From the NCBI RefSeq assembly GCF_003480315.1, contig NZ_QUIV01000029.1, forward strand, positions 1 through 40,740: a DNA stretch of 40,740 bases, written 5' to 3'. This DNA comes from Clostridium sp. AM33-3. Its GTDB lineage: Bacteria; Bacillota; Clostridia; Lachnospirales; Lachnospiraceae. Position numbers and translations under genes: made by a program. Under the pieces are notes generated by a model, which saw only the letters and a list, made by a program, of their open reading frames with translations, had not been told where the DNA came from and ran no database searches. Below, piece by piece: positions 32,714-40,740 of this stretch; the stretch's first letter is position 1; every line of letters starts with the position of its first letter.

Positions 32714-33901
32714 ATGGAAAAGTTACTGTTTACTTCCGAGTCTGTTACCGAGGGACATCCGGATAAAATGTGCGATGCAATTTCTGATGCAATTCTGGAT
32801 GCGCTGATGGAAAAAGACCCGATGAGCCGTGTTGCATGTGAGACCTGCACCACCACCGGCCTGGTTATGGTCATGGGTGAGATTACCACCAACGCGTATG
32901 TTGACATTCAGAAGATCGTGCGCGAGACCGTACGTGAAATTGGTTATGACCGCGCGAAATATGGATTTGACTGCGATACCTGCGGCGTGATCGTAGCGCT
33001 GGATGAGCAGTCCAAGGATATTGCACTGGGTGTGGATACCGCACTGGAGAAAAAAGAGAACACCATGGACGATGACGCACTGGATGCCATCGGTGCAGGT
33101 GACCAGGGTATGATGTTCGGTTTCGCAACCAATGAGACCGAGGAGTACATGCCGTATCCGATTGCCCTGGCACACAAGCTGTCACGTCAGCTGACCAAGG
33201 TCCGCAAGGATGGAACTCTCCGTTACCTTCGCCCGGATGGAAAGACCCAGGTTACCGTAGAGTACGATGAGAACGGCAAGGCAAAGCGTCTGGATGCAGT
33301 AGTTCTTTCTACCCAGCATGATGAGGAAGTAACCCAGGAACAGATTCATGCAGACATTAAGAAATATGTATTTGATGAGATCCTTCCGGCAGAGATGGTA
33401 GACGCTGAGACCAAGTTTTTCATCAATCCGACCGGACGTTTCGTGATCGGCGGACCGCACGGAGACAGCGGCCTGACCGGACGTAAGATCATCGTAGACA
33501 CCTATGGCGGCTACGCACGTCACGGCGGCGGCGCATTTTCCGGTAAGGACTGCACCAAGGTAGACCGTTCCGCAGCGTATGCAGCACGTTATGTTGCAAA
33601 GAACATTGTTGCGGCAGGACTGGCTGATAAGTGTGAGATCCAGCTTTCCTACGCAATCGGCGTGGCCCATCCGACTTCCATCATGGCAGACACCTTTGGA
33701 ACCGGTAAGCTCTCAAATGAGAAGCTGGTTGAGATCATCCGCGCAAACTTTGATTTAAGACCGGCCGGTATCATCAAGATGCTTGATCTGCGCCGTCCGA
33801 TCTACAAGCAGACCGCAGCATATGGCCACTTCGGTCGTACGGATCTGGATCTTCCGTGGGAGAAACTGGACAAGGTGGATGTTCTGAAGGCATATCTGTA
33901 A
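32714..33901 (+). CDS. metK: S-adenosylmethionine synthetase
   Basis: Makes SAM from methionine and ATP. The 395 aa show GHPDK at residues 14-18, a flexible-loop region, [10 protein letters not shown] (ATP-binding) near 115 and GGAFSGKD (P-loop-like) near 272-279. TAAGGAGG precedes the ATG. Expression is under the SAM-I riboswitch directly upstream, giving end-product feedback. Confidence 0.98.
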   Translation: MEKLLFTSESVTEGHPDKMCDAISDAILDALMEKDPMSRVACETCTTTGLVMVMGEITTNAYVDIQKIVRETVREIGYDRAKYGFDCDTCGVIVALDEQSKDIALGVDTALEKKENTMDDDALDAIGAGDQGMMFGFATNETEEYMPYPIALAHKLSRQLTKVRKDGTLRYLRPDGKTQVTVEYDENGKAKRLDAVVLSTQHDEEVTQEQIHADIKKYVFDEILPAEMVDAETKFFINPTGRFVIGGPHGDSGLTGRKIIVDTYGGYARHGGGAFSGKDCTKVDRSAAYAARYVAKNIVAAGLADKCEIQLSYAIGVAHPTSIMADTFGTGKLSNEKLVEIIRANFDLRPAGIIKMLDLRRPIYKQTAAYGHFGRTDLDLPWEKLDKVDVLKAYL

Positions 33902-33922
33902 TAGAAAATATACGACAATAGA

Positions 33923-33961
33923 AAGGACCGGAAGTCCGCTGCGGCGGATTTTCCGGTCCTT
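33923..33961. terminator. Bidirectional terminator between metK and the NusG_II gene
   Basis: The 11-bp stem AAGGACCGGAA/TTCCGGTCCTT contains an inner CCGC/GCGG stem, between two convergent genes. The plus-strand T-tract is interrupted. Confidence 0.65.
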
Positions 33962-33977
33962 GCCTGTTTTTGATTTT

Positions 33978-34328
33978 TTATGATTCCGGAGCTACGATCT
34001 TGGCAATCATACGATTTGGCAAACAGACGATCAGTTCTCCGTTCATGGAGACTTTGCCCTGATGCACGCACACCTTGTCGGGACAGGAAGCTTCACTGAC
34101 CCATGCAGCACCATTCTGGATGATCAGATGGTTGGTGCCGCCGTTTGCGCCGTCTATGATGAGATCAGCATCCTGATTTAAGTCCAGTGTCTGGACAAGG
34201 TGGCCGTCTACGGTGATTTCGACCCGGGCGGCCGGCTGCCTGTGCATGGCCTGATTAATCAGAAATCCGGCGGAGGCAGCCGCAAGAAGGATCAGGACCA
34301 GAATGATTTCCCGCTTTTTTTTTGTCAT
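33978..34328 (-). CDS. NusG domain II-containing membrane-anchored protein
   Basis: A 116-aa protein with one N-terminal membrane segment (about 8-25) and an extracytoplasmic NusG_II domain (about 36-114) carrying C82 and C87 in SCPDKVCVHQGK. It is not the transcription factor NusG. In many Clostridia and Bacteroidetes this domain is encoded beside Gx transporters and ApbE-like flavin transferases. Here the Gx gene is divergent next door and an ApbE gene lies 4.3 kb away. Exact function unknown. Confidence 0.85.
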   Translation of the reverse strand: MTKKKREIILVLILLAAASAGFLINQAMHRQPAARVEITVDGHLVQTLDLNQDADLIIDGANGGTNHLIIQNGAAWVSEASCPDKVCVHQGKVSMNGELIVCLPNRMIAKIVAPES

Positions 34329-34454
34329 GGGATCTCTCTTTCTAAAATGATAGGATAATGATATAATGGTTAAAGATTCTGAACTGGATAATCCGGACAG
34401 AAGTCAGAGCTTTTTCGTGTTTGAACTATAGCATAGAAGCAGGGAGATGTCAAA

Positions 34455-35000
34455 TTGGAAAACAGAAAACCTGGTCAGAAGCGCAGAATACGGGGCCATG
34501 CGGATAAAGCCGCCTTATATGGCCTGCTTATTGCCCTGGCTTTTATATTCAGCTATGTGGAGGCGCTGATCCCGCTTCCGGTTCCGGTGCCCGGTATCAA
34601 GCTGGGCCTTGCAAACCTGGTGAATGTAGTGGGGCTATATACAGTGGGGGCCGCAGGAACCCTGGTGGTCGGGCTCCTTCGTATTGTGATGGTGGGCTTT
34701 ACGTTCAGTAATCCGGGCAGTATGCTGTATGCACTTGCGGGCGGCATCCTAAGTCTTGCGGTTATGGCGCTTGCAAAAAAAATGGATTGGTTTGAGAAAA
34801 CCGGAGTCAGCATTCTTGGCGGTGTGTTTCATAATATTGGACAGCTTTCCATGGCAGCCTGGATCACAGGGACAGCGGGGGTATTTACATATCTGCCGGT
34901 GCTTCTGGTGACCGGTGTCATCACGGGAGGAGTCATTGGCCTGCTTGGCGGCCTGGTGACAGAACGTATTGCGCCGGTCATTCAGCGCATGCGCCAGTAA
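34455..35000 (+). CDS. Gx transporter family protein (heptaprenyl diphosphate synthase component I-like)
   Basis: An integral membrane protein of 181 aa with 5-6 hydrophobic segments, matching the Gx/Hpre_diP_synt_I family (PVPVPGIKLGLANLVNVVGL, FSNPGSMLYALAGG, GGVFHNIGQ). These look like ECF-type substrate-specificity components and occur with NusG_II and ApbE genes, hinting at a flavin or prenyl-related substrate; unproven. TTG is the start codon, supported by AGGGAG 8 bp upstream; no suitable ATG exists nearby. Confidence 0.85.
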   Translation: MENRKPGQKRRIRGHADKAALYGLLIALAFIFSYVEALIPLPVPVPGIKLGLANLVNVVGLYTVGAAGTLVVGLLRIVMVGFTFSNPGSMLYALAGGILSLAVMALAKKMDWFEKTGVSILGGVFHNIGQLSMAAWITGTAGVFTYLPVLLVTGVITGGVIGLLGGLVTERIAPVIQRMRQ

Positions 35001-35119
35001 ATCTGCAGCGTCGGCATAAAAAATTGTAGACAGGACAAAGATTATTCTATGGAACTGCAGACAAAAACGGATTATACTGAAAGAAATATATAAAAACATG
35101 GGGAATGGGGAGGTTATAT

Positions 35120-36637
35120 ATGGTTTACACAGCAATCAAGAAACTGGTGCAGTATGGTCTGGAGACCGGTCTGATCACAGAAACAGACCGTATTTATGCA
35201 ACAAATCAGCTTTTGGAGGCATTAAAACTGGAAGCCTATGAGGAACCGGAAGATCCGGTAGAAACAGGAAGCCTGGAGGAAATCCTGAGAGAACTTCTGG
35301 ACTATGCCTGTGAGCAGGGTCTGATCGAAGACAGCATTGCCTATCGTGATCTGTTTGACGCGAAGCTGATGAACTGTCTGATGCCGCGTCCGTCCGAGGT
35401 GGAACAGATTTTCTGGAACCGCTATCAGGAGGGCGGTCCGGAGGCGGCTACCAATTATTTTTATAAACTCAGTCAGGATTCTGACTATATCCGCAGATAC
35501 CGGGTCTGCAAGGATCAGAAATGGGTGACCAGCACACCGTATGGAGATCTGGATATCACCATTAATTTATCAAAGCCGGAGAAAGATCCGAAGGCTATCG
35601 CGGCTGCCAAGCTGGCAAAGCAGAGCGGCTACCCGAAATGTCTGCTTTGCATGGAGAATGAGGGCTACGCAGGTCGTCTGAACCATCCGGCCAGAAACAA
35701 TCACCGTATTATCCGCATCACGGTGAATGAGAGCCGCTGGGGATTTCAGTATTCCCCATATGTATATTATAATGAGCATTGTATTGTCTTTAACGGGCAG
35801 CATACCCCGATGAAGATTGACCGCTCTGCGTTTGTGAAGCTGTTTGATTTTGTAAAACAATTCCCGCATTATTTCCTGGGATCCAATGCCGACCTGCCGA
35901 TCGTTGGCGGCTCCATTCTGAGTCATGATCATTTTCAGGGAGGTCATTATACCTTTGCCATGGCGCGGGCCGGCATGGAACAGAAGTTTACCATGCCGGG
36001 CTTTGAGGATGTGGAGGCAGGAATCGTGCACTGGCCGATGTCTGTTCTTCGTCTTAGCGGTGAGAATCCGGACCGCCTGATCGATCTGGGCGAAAAGGTG
36101 CTGACAGCATGGCGCGGTTACACTGATGAGGCAGCGTTTGTCTATGCAGAGACAAACGGAGAGCCGCACAACACCATTACTCCAATTGCGCGCAAAAACG
36201 GAAACTGCTACGAGCTGGATCTGGTGCTGCGCAATAACATCACAACGGAAGAATTCCCGCTGGGCGTCTACCATCCGCACCAGGAGCTGCATCACATCAA
36301 GAAGGAAAATATTGGTCTGATCGAGGTGATGGGACTTGCGGTGCTTCCGTCCCGCTTAAAGGATGAGCTGGCGAGGCTGGCCGATGCGATCATAGAGGGC
36401 AGTGATATCCGTGCCGATGAGATGCTGGCAAAGCATGCAGACTGGGTGGACGAGTTTAAGCCTCATTACGCGTCCATTACGAGAGAAAATGTGGACGATA
36501 TCTTAAAAGAAGAAGTCGGAAAGATATTTGCCCGGGTTCTGGAGGATGCCGGTGTCTACAAGTGCACGCCGGAGGGCCGCGAGGCATTTGGACGGTTCCT
36601 GGCCACGGTCGGATTCCAAAAAAATGAAAAAATATAA
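35120..36637 (+). CDS. galT: UDP-glucose--hexose-1-phosphate uridylyltransferase, class II
   Basis: Leloir pathway enzyme exchanging UMP between UDP-glucose and galactose-1-phosphate. The 505 aa and sequence blocks (YFYKLSQDSDYIRRYRVCKD; CLLCMENEGYAGRLNHPARN; SILSHDHFQGGHY near the active site; NTITPIAR) are of the Gram-positive GalT class II, not the short HPH E. coli type. GGGGAGG precedes the chosen ATG; five residues earlier is an alternative without a site. No galK or galE is adjacent in the window. Confidence 0.95.
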   Translation: MVYTAIKKLVQYGLETGLITETDRIYATNQLLEALKLEAYEEPEDPVETGSLEEILRELLDYACEQGLIEDSIAYRDLFDAKLMNCLMPRPSEVEQIFWNRYQEGGPEAATNYFYKLSQDSDYIRRYRVCKDQKWVTSTPYGDLDITINLSKPEKDPKAIAAAKLAKQSGYPKCLLCMENEGYAGRLNHPARNNHRIIRITVNESRWGFQYSPYVYYNEHCIVFNGQHTPMKIDRSAFVKLFDFVKQFPHYFLGSNADLPIVGGSILSHDHFQGGHYTFAMARAGMEQKFTMPGFEDVEAGIVHWPMSVLRLSGENPDRLIDLGEKVLTAWRGYTDEAAFVYAETNGEPHNTITPIARKNGNCYELDLVLRNNITTEEFPLGVYHPHQELHHIKKENIGLIEVMGLAVLPSRLKDELARLADAIIEGSDIRADEMLAKHADWVDEFKPHYASITRENVDDILKEEVGKIFARVLEDAGVYKCTPEGREAFGRFLATVGFQKNEKI

Positions 36638-36658
36638 GTATTTATAATTCTTTCAATA

Positions 36659-36712
36659 TGACGGTTCTTCTGTCGGAATGTTTGTCTGACAGAGAACCGT
36701 CACTTTATTTTG
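36659..36712 (+). terminator. galT terminator
   Basis: Stem TGACGGTTC-T-CTGTC / GACAG-A-GAACCGTCA with a one-base bulge, followed by CTTTATTTTG. Confidence 0.7.
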
Positions 36713-36790
36713 TTCAAAATATGCTTTCGAAAATAATGAAAACCGGTAACCACAAGAAAATGATTGTGAAACAGGCAATGAAAATGGTGA

Positions 36791-36819
36791 TTGTAATTGT
36801 GAAAAACACGCGCTATATT
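36791..36819 (+). promoter_or_regulatory. Promoter of the acetolactate-synthase-type gene
   Basis: TTGTAA, 17-bp spacer, TATATT, 37 bp before the start codon. The short repeat TTGTGAAA occurs twice around the -35 (near 36763 and 36797) and could be an operator; this is only a suggestion. Confidence 0.6.
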
Positions 36820-36856
36820 ACAAAATCATAAAAGCTGCACAAGGGAGGATGTCATC

Positions 36857-38548
36857 ATGGAAAAACAGCAGAGCGAAAATGTGCTTCAGCAGAAAGAAAA
36901 ACATCAGAGAAATGCGGCAGATTTACTTGTGGAATGTCTGCAGGAGGAAGGTGTGGAATACATATTCGGAATCCCAGGCGAAGAGAACCTGGCAGTGATG
37001 AATGCGATCGATCAGTCCCCGATCCGGTTTATTACCACACGCCATGAGCAGGGGGCTGCGTTTATGGCAGATGTATATGGAAGACTGACTGGTAAGGCGG
37101 GGGTTTGTCTGGCTACGCTGGGACCTGGCGCAACCAACCTGGTAACCGGTGTGGCAGATGCAGACGGTGATGGAGCGCCATTAGTGGCTATTACCGGACA
37201 GGTGGGAACGGAGCGCATGCACATTACCGGACATCAGTTCCTGGATCTGACAAAGATGTTTGAACCGATCACCAAGCGTACCAAGATGGTGGTACGCCCG
37301 GATACCGTGGGCGAGATAGTACGTCTGGCGTTCAAATACGCAGAGAGTGAAAAGCCGGGAGCAACCCACATTGATTTGCCAGTGAATGTAGCGAAAATGC
37401 CGGTTCCGGAAGGCGAAAAGCCACTTCACAAAAAGACCGCACCGAAGGAATACGCGGAGCTGGATACCGTGCAGGATGCGGCAGGTATGATCTTCCAGGC
37501 AAAGAATCCGGTGATCCTGGCTGGAAGCGGCGTAGTAAGAGGACATGCATCAAAGGAACTGACAGAGTTTGCCACAAAGCTGAAGATTCCAGTCATCAAT
37601 ACCATGATGGCAAAGGGCGTGATCCCGTTTGACAATCCGTATTCCATGTGGACCATAGGCATCCCCCAGAAGGATTATCAGAACAAGATCATGGAAGAAG
37701 CAGACCTGGTTATCGCTGTGGGCTATGATATCGTAGAATACGCGCCGGCCAAGTGGAATCCGGAAGGAAAGATTGATATTGTTCACGTTGATATGCGCCC
37801 GGCTCATATCAATAAGCTGTATCAGCCGGAGGTGGAAGTGGTAGGGGATATTGCAGATGCCCTGGTACAGATTGGAAGAAGAACCTCCAGACGTCAGGAA
37901 CCGGAGCGTGCCCTGGAAATCAAGCAGATGATGGTAGAGGAGCATGAATCTTATGCTTCTGATGATTCTTTCCCGATGAAACCGCAGAGGATCTTAAGTG
38001 ATGTACGCAGGGTCATGGGTCGTGAGGATATCGTAATCTCAGATGTAGGTGCCCACAAGATGTGGATTGCCCGTCATTACAACTGCTACGAGCCGAATAC
38101 CTGTATTATTTCCAATGGTTTCGCGACTATGGGAATTTCCGTGCCAGGCGCGATCGGGGCAAAGCTGGTATATCCGGAGAAAAAAATTCTGGCTGTGTGC
38201 GGGGACGGAGGATTCATGATGAACTGCCAGGAATTTGAGACGGCCTTGCGGGTAAAGGCACCCTTTGTCACCCTGATCTTCAACGATTCCAGCTATGGCC
38301 TCATCAAATGGAAACAGATGGACCAGTACGGAAAGAGCTGCTGTGTAGATTTTACGAATCCGGATTTTGTGAAGTTTGCGGAAAGTATGGGGGCAATTGG
38401 TTACCGCATCACAAAAGCAGAAGAGCTGGTGCCAACCCTTGAAAAGGCATTCGAGCAGAATGTTCCGGTTATCATTGACTGCCCGGTGGATTATGCGGAA
38501 AACACAAAGCTGACAGCGCACCTGAAAGAACTGATGGAGAAGCTGTAA
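36857..38548 (+). CDS. Acetolactate synthase-type large subunit (ThDP-dependent)
   Basis: A 563-aa thiamine-diphosphate enzyme with the three POX-like domains. The catalytic glutamate is in RHEQGAAFMA (about residue 63). The ThDP/Mg2+ motif GDGGFMMNCQEFETALR...NDSSYG lies near 450-482. Blocks such as VGYDIVEYAPAKWNP and ISNGFATMG resemble catabolic AlsS-type enzymes. GIPGEENLAV and the absence of an adjacent ilvN/ilvH subunit also argue against a classical biosynthetic AHAS operon. Condensation of two pyruvates to acetolactate is the likely reaction; another pyruvate-type ThDP reaction cannot be excluded. GGGAGG sets the start. Confidence 0.85.
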   Translation: MEKQQSENVLQQKEKHQRNAADLLVECLQEEGVEYIFGIPGEENLAVMNAIDQSPIRFITTRHEQGAAFMADVYGRLTGKAGVCLATLGPGATNLVTGVADADGDGAPLVAITGQVGTERMHITGHQFLDLTKMFEPITKRTKMVVRPDTVGEIVRLAFKYAESEKPGATHIDLPVNVAKMPVPEGEKPLHKKTAPKEYAELDTVQDAAGMIFQAKNPVILAGSGVVRGHASKELTEFATKLKIPVINTMMAKGVIPFDNPYSMWTIGIPQKDYQNKIMEEADLVIAVGYDIVEYAPAKWNPEGKIDIVHVDMRPAHINKLYQPEVEVVGDIADALVQIGRRTSRRQEPERALEIKQMMVEEHESYASDDSFPMKPQRILSDVRRVMGREDIVISDVGAHKMWIARHYNCYEPNTCIISNGFATMGISVPGAIGAKLVYPEKKILAVCGDGGFMMNCQEFETALRVKAPFVTLIFNDSSYGLIKWKQMDQYGKSCCVDFTNPDFVKFAESMGAIGYRITKAEELVPTLEKAFEQNVPVIIDCPVDYAENTKLTAHLKELMEKL

Positions 38549-38567
38549 CAACATAAAATAGATACTG

Positions 38568-38602
38568 AAAAAAGAATGCTGGGTTTCCAACATTCTTTTT
38601 TT
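38568..38602 (+). terminator. Terminator after the acetolactate-synthase-type gene
   Basis: AAAAAAGAATG / CATTCTTTTTT arms with an inner TGG/CCA pairing and a T-run. A TATGAT at 38607-38612 directly after it is a probable -10 for the following gene. Confidence 0.8.
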
Positions 38603-38651
38603 GTGCTATGATGAACTGGTCTGTTCAAAAAAATAAGAAAGGTCAGAAAAC

Positions 38652-39701
38652 ATGAATCACGGAAAAAAAACGTTTCTTCTTGCATTGGCTTCGGCAGTTG
38701 TTCTGTCCGGCTGTTCAGGCAGCGGCCAGCAGATGACAGCGTACGATGCCCAGTATCTGGATTATTTTGATACGGTAACCAGCATCACGATCTACGCAAA
38801 GAATGAAGCAGAGTTTGAACAATATAAAAGCCTGGCAGAAGACACCATGAAAAAGTATCATGAGCTGTTTGATATTTATGATAATTATGATGGTGTCAGC
38901 AATATCAAAACCATCAATGACAACGCGGGGATCGCGCCGGTTACGGTAGATCCAGAGCTTATCAGTCTGCTGGAATTTTCCAGACAGGAGTATGAGAAAA
39001 CCGGCGGAAGGGTCAATGTGGCAATGGGAAGTGTGCTTTCCATCTGGCACGAATACCGGGAAGCAGGCCTGAAAGACCCTTCCCGGGCACAGATCCCGGA
39101 TATGCAGAAGCTTCAGCAGGCGGCACAGCATACAGATCTGGAACAGGTACAGATTGATCCGCAGGCCTCAACGGTGTATCTGCCGGATCAGGAAATGAGC
39201 CTGGATGTGGGAGCCATCGCAAAGGGATATGCCACAAAACGACTGGCAGAGACACTTGAGGAAGCAGGGGTGACGTCTGCGCTGTTAAGCCTTGGCGGCA
39301 ATGTGGAAACCATCGGGACCAAGGCGGATGGAAAGCCATGGCGCGTTGGGGTTCAGAATCCGGATACCAGCGCAGCACAGTCATATCTGAAGGTTGTGAA
39401 TCTGAATGACAGCTGCCTGGTGACCAGCGGGACTTATCAGCGTTATTATGAGGTAGACGGTGTGCGGTATCATCACATCATCAATCCGGATACGCTGATG
39501 CCATGGAACAAGTATGATTCTGTGAGTATTCTCTGCGGGGACAGCGCACTGGCAGATGCGCTTTCCACGGCAGTTTTTAACATGGACCCGGAGGAAGGAA
39601 GGGCATTTATCGAGGCGCAGGATGGTGTGGAGGCACTGTGGGTGTTTCCGGATGGAACGGAGATGGAGAGCAGTGGCTTTGGTGCTTATGTGAGTCAGTG
39701 A
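38652..39701 (+). CDS. apbE: FAD:protein FMN transferase, lipoprotein (ApbE family)
   Basis: Transfers FMN from FAD to a threonine of target proteins such as Rnf or Nqr subunits and extracellular flavoproteins, outside the membrane. The 349 aa begin with a lipoprotein signal with lipobox LSGC (C21). Family blocks follow: YFDTVTSITIYAKNE; DVGAIAKGYATKRLAETLEE; LLSLGGNVETIG; and YHHIINPDTLMP, the Firmicute form of the HxIxP region. The Mg/FAD-binding residues lie in these blocks by family knowledge. Its target is not encoded in the window; the NusG_II and Gx genes 4 kb upstream are common companions. Confidence 0.94.
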   Translation: MNHGKKTFLLALASAVVLSGCSGSGQQMTAYDAQYLDYFDTVTSITIYAKNEAEFEQYKSLAEDTMKKYHELFDIYDNYDGVSNIKTINDNAGIAPVTVDPELISLLEFSRQEYEKTGGRVNVAMGSVLSIWHEYREAGLKDPSRAQIPDMQKLQQAAQHTDLEQVQIDPQASTVYLPDQEMSLDVGAIAKGYATKRLAETLEEAGVTSALLSLGGNVETIGTKADGKPWRVGVQNPDTSAAQSYLKVVNLNDSCLVTSGTYQRYYEVDGVRYHHIINPDTLMPWNKYDSVSILCGDSALADALSTAVFNMDPEEGRAFIEAQDGVEALWVFPDGTEMESSGFGAYVSQ

Positions 39702-39758
39702 TGCTTCGGAAATACAGAAAACATACATGAGGGAATGAAAAGTCGAGGACAATAAAAT

Positions 39759-40685
39759 ATGGAAGCAAAAACAAGAAAAACAGCAGGACACAGCGCAATG
39801 CTGCTCCTTGCGGCCCTGGTCTGGGGGATTGCCTTTGTAGCCCAAAGTGAGGGACTGAATTATGTAGAAACCTTTACCTTTAATACCTGCCGGTTTCTTC
39901 TTGGCGGAGCAGTACTGATCCCGTGTATTTTTTTCATGCATGGAAGAAAAGACAGTATATGGCAGACATTGTCTGAAAAAGAAAAGAAAGAGCAGACCCG
40001 TATGGGCATCATCGGCGGCATCTGCTGTGGCTGTGTGCTTTGCCTGGCAAGCTGTCTGCAGCAGTTTGGTATTGGGCAGACTACGGTGGGAAAGGCCGGA
40101 TTTATCACGACTCTGTATATCATCATCGTGCCGTTTATGGGCCTGTTTTTAAAGAAAAAGGCCGGCATTAATATCTGGATCAGTGCAGTGATCGCGGCTG
40201 TGGGGATGTATTTTCTGTGCATTACGGAATCCTTCTCCATCGGAGCGGGAGACCGGCTGGTGCTGATGTGTTCCGTGGTATTTTCCGTGCACATTCTGGT
40301 GATCGATTACTTTTCTCCAAAAGCAGATGGCGTGGTGATTTCCTGTGTGCAGTTTTTCACCGCAGGCGTACTTGCCTGCGTGCTGATGCTGCTATTTGAG
40401 CATCCATCTATGTCTGCAGTCATTGCGGCAGCAGCACCGATCCTTTATGCAGGCGTGATGTCCTGCGGTGTCGGCTATACCCTGCAGGTCGTAGCCCAGA
40501 ATGGTGTGGATCCGACTATAGCCTCCCTTCTGTTAAGTCTGGAATCCGTGTTCTCTGTTCTGGCCGGATGGGTGATCCTGGGACAGAAGCTTTCCGGAAG
40601 AGAGCTCTTTGGATGCGCACTGGTATTCGCAGCGGTGCTGCTGGTGCAGATACCGACAGAAAAGCTGTTTCCATGCAGGAAATAA
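39759..40685 (+). CDS. DMT family transporter (EamA)
   Basis: A 308-aa, ten-segment drug/metabolite transporter. Two EamA repeats are visible, each starting with a membrane helix (LLLAALVWGIAFVAQSEGLN; DRLVLMCSVVFSVHILVIDY) and ending in the typical GxVILGQ-type block (VLAGWVILGQKLSGRELFG). Members export amino acids, nucleosides or other metabolites; the substrate cannot be predicted. No strong GGAGG stands before the ATG. The remaining 55 bp carry a small CCGAA-GG-TTCGG hairpin and nothing else recognisable. Confidence 0.9.
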   Translation: MEAKTRKTAGHSAMLLLAALVWGIAFVAQSEGLNYVETFTFNTCRFLLGGAVLIPCIFFMHGRKDSIWQTLSEKEKKEQTRMGIIGGICCGCVLCLASCLQQFGIGQTTVGKAGFITTLYIIIVPFMGLFLKKKAGINIWISAVIAAVGMYFLCITESFSIGAGDRLVLMCSVVFSVHILVIDYFSPKADGVVISCVQFFTAGVLACVLMLLFEHPSMSAVIAAAAPILYAGVMSCGVGYTLQVVAQNGVDPTIASLLLSLESVFSVLAGWVILGQKLSGRELFGCALVFAAVLLVQIPTEKLFPCRK

Positions 40686-40740
40686 AAATTTAAAGAATAA
40701 CTAATAGAGTCCGAAGGTTCGGTCAGACCATACAGAATAA

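Noticed and set aside
1..40740. tRNA or rRNA genes, CRISPR arrays, prophage or transposase genes
   Set aside because: None recognised on either strand; every long intergenic stretch is explained by leaders, remnants or the structured RNA.

Overview
The window looks like chromosome from a gut-type Lachnospiraceae (Clostridia, Firmicutes) of moderate G+C. The basis is strong GGAGG ribosome binding sites, sigma-A type promoters, Gram-positive riboswitch classes (purine, SAM-I, yybP-ykoY), an Fe-S type two-subunit serine dehydratase, a DUF5688 protein, a Gx transporter/NusG_II pair and a choline-binding-repeat wall protein. The genus cannot be fixed from the sequence alone. I see no tRNA, rRNA, CRISPR array, phage or insertion sequence.

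Layout. 61-3985: serine catabolism operon sdaAA-sdaAB-amino acid symporter on the minus strand, with a divergent LysR regulator. 4067-6071: K+ uptake pair (TrkH/KtrB and TrkA/KtrA), followed by a decayed PLP aminotransferase (6057-6938). 7133-12723: purine catabolism region, with a guanine-type riboswitch and attenuator, guanine deaminase, a broken Crp/Fnr-like gene and the xanthine dehydrogenase operon xdhABC. Guanine would be deaminated to xanthine and oxidised to urate by these genes. 12744-13250: a promoter, a highly structured RNA of about 300 nt with its own terminator, and the 3' remnant of a nitrilase-family gene. 13343-14248: an orphan pseudopilin-like gene. 14245-18544: Mn2+-type riboswitch, P-type cation ATPase, AI-2E/PerM family membrane protein and a 2[4Fe-4S] ferredoxin, tightly packed as one operon. 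18595-20752: LysR regulator and a MetE-like methyltransferase.

20889-26910: acidic Glu/Ser/Thr-rich lipoprotein (minus), SOS-controlled uvrB, the feoAB iron uptake operon whose promoter is embedded in the uvrB terminator, and a DUF5688 gene (minus). 27228-32355: large membrane-anchored protein of unknown function, murA, and a secreted wall-binding protein. 32381-33901: promoter, early hairpin, SAM-I riboswitch, metK. 33978-40685: NusG_II protein (minus), Gx transporter, class II galT, acetolactate synthase-type ThDP enzyme, ApbE flavin transferase lipoprotein and a DMT exporter.

Most of the window is ordinary core metabolism with unusually rich cis-regulatory RNA. The most interesting item is the independent structured RNA at about 12779-13077. 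It resembles the raiA motif in size and complexity, but the class is unproven. Next are the guanine riboswitch in front of a catabolic gene, the dual terminator/promoter palindrome at feoA, and the hairpin lying at the transcription start ahead of the SAM riboswitch.
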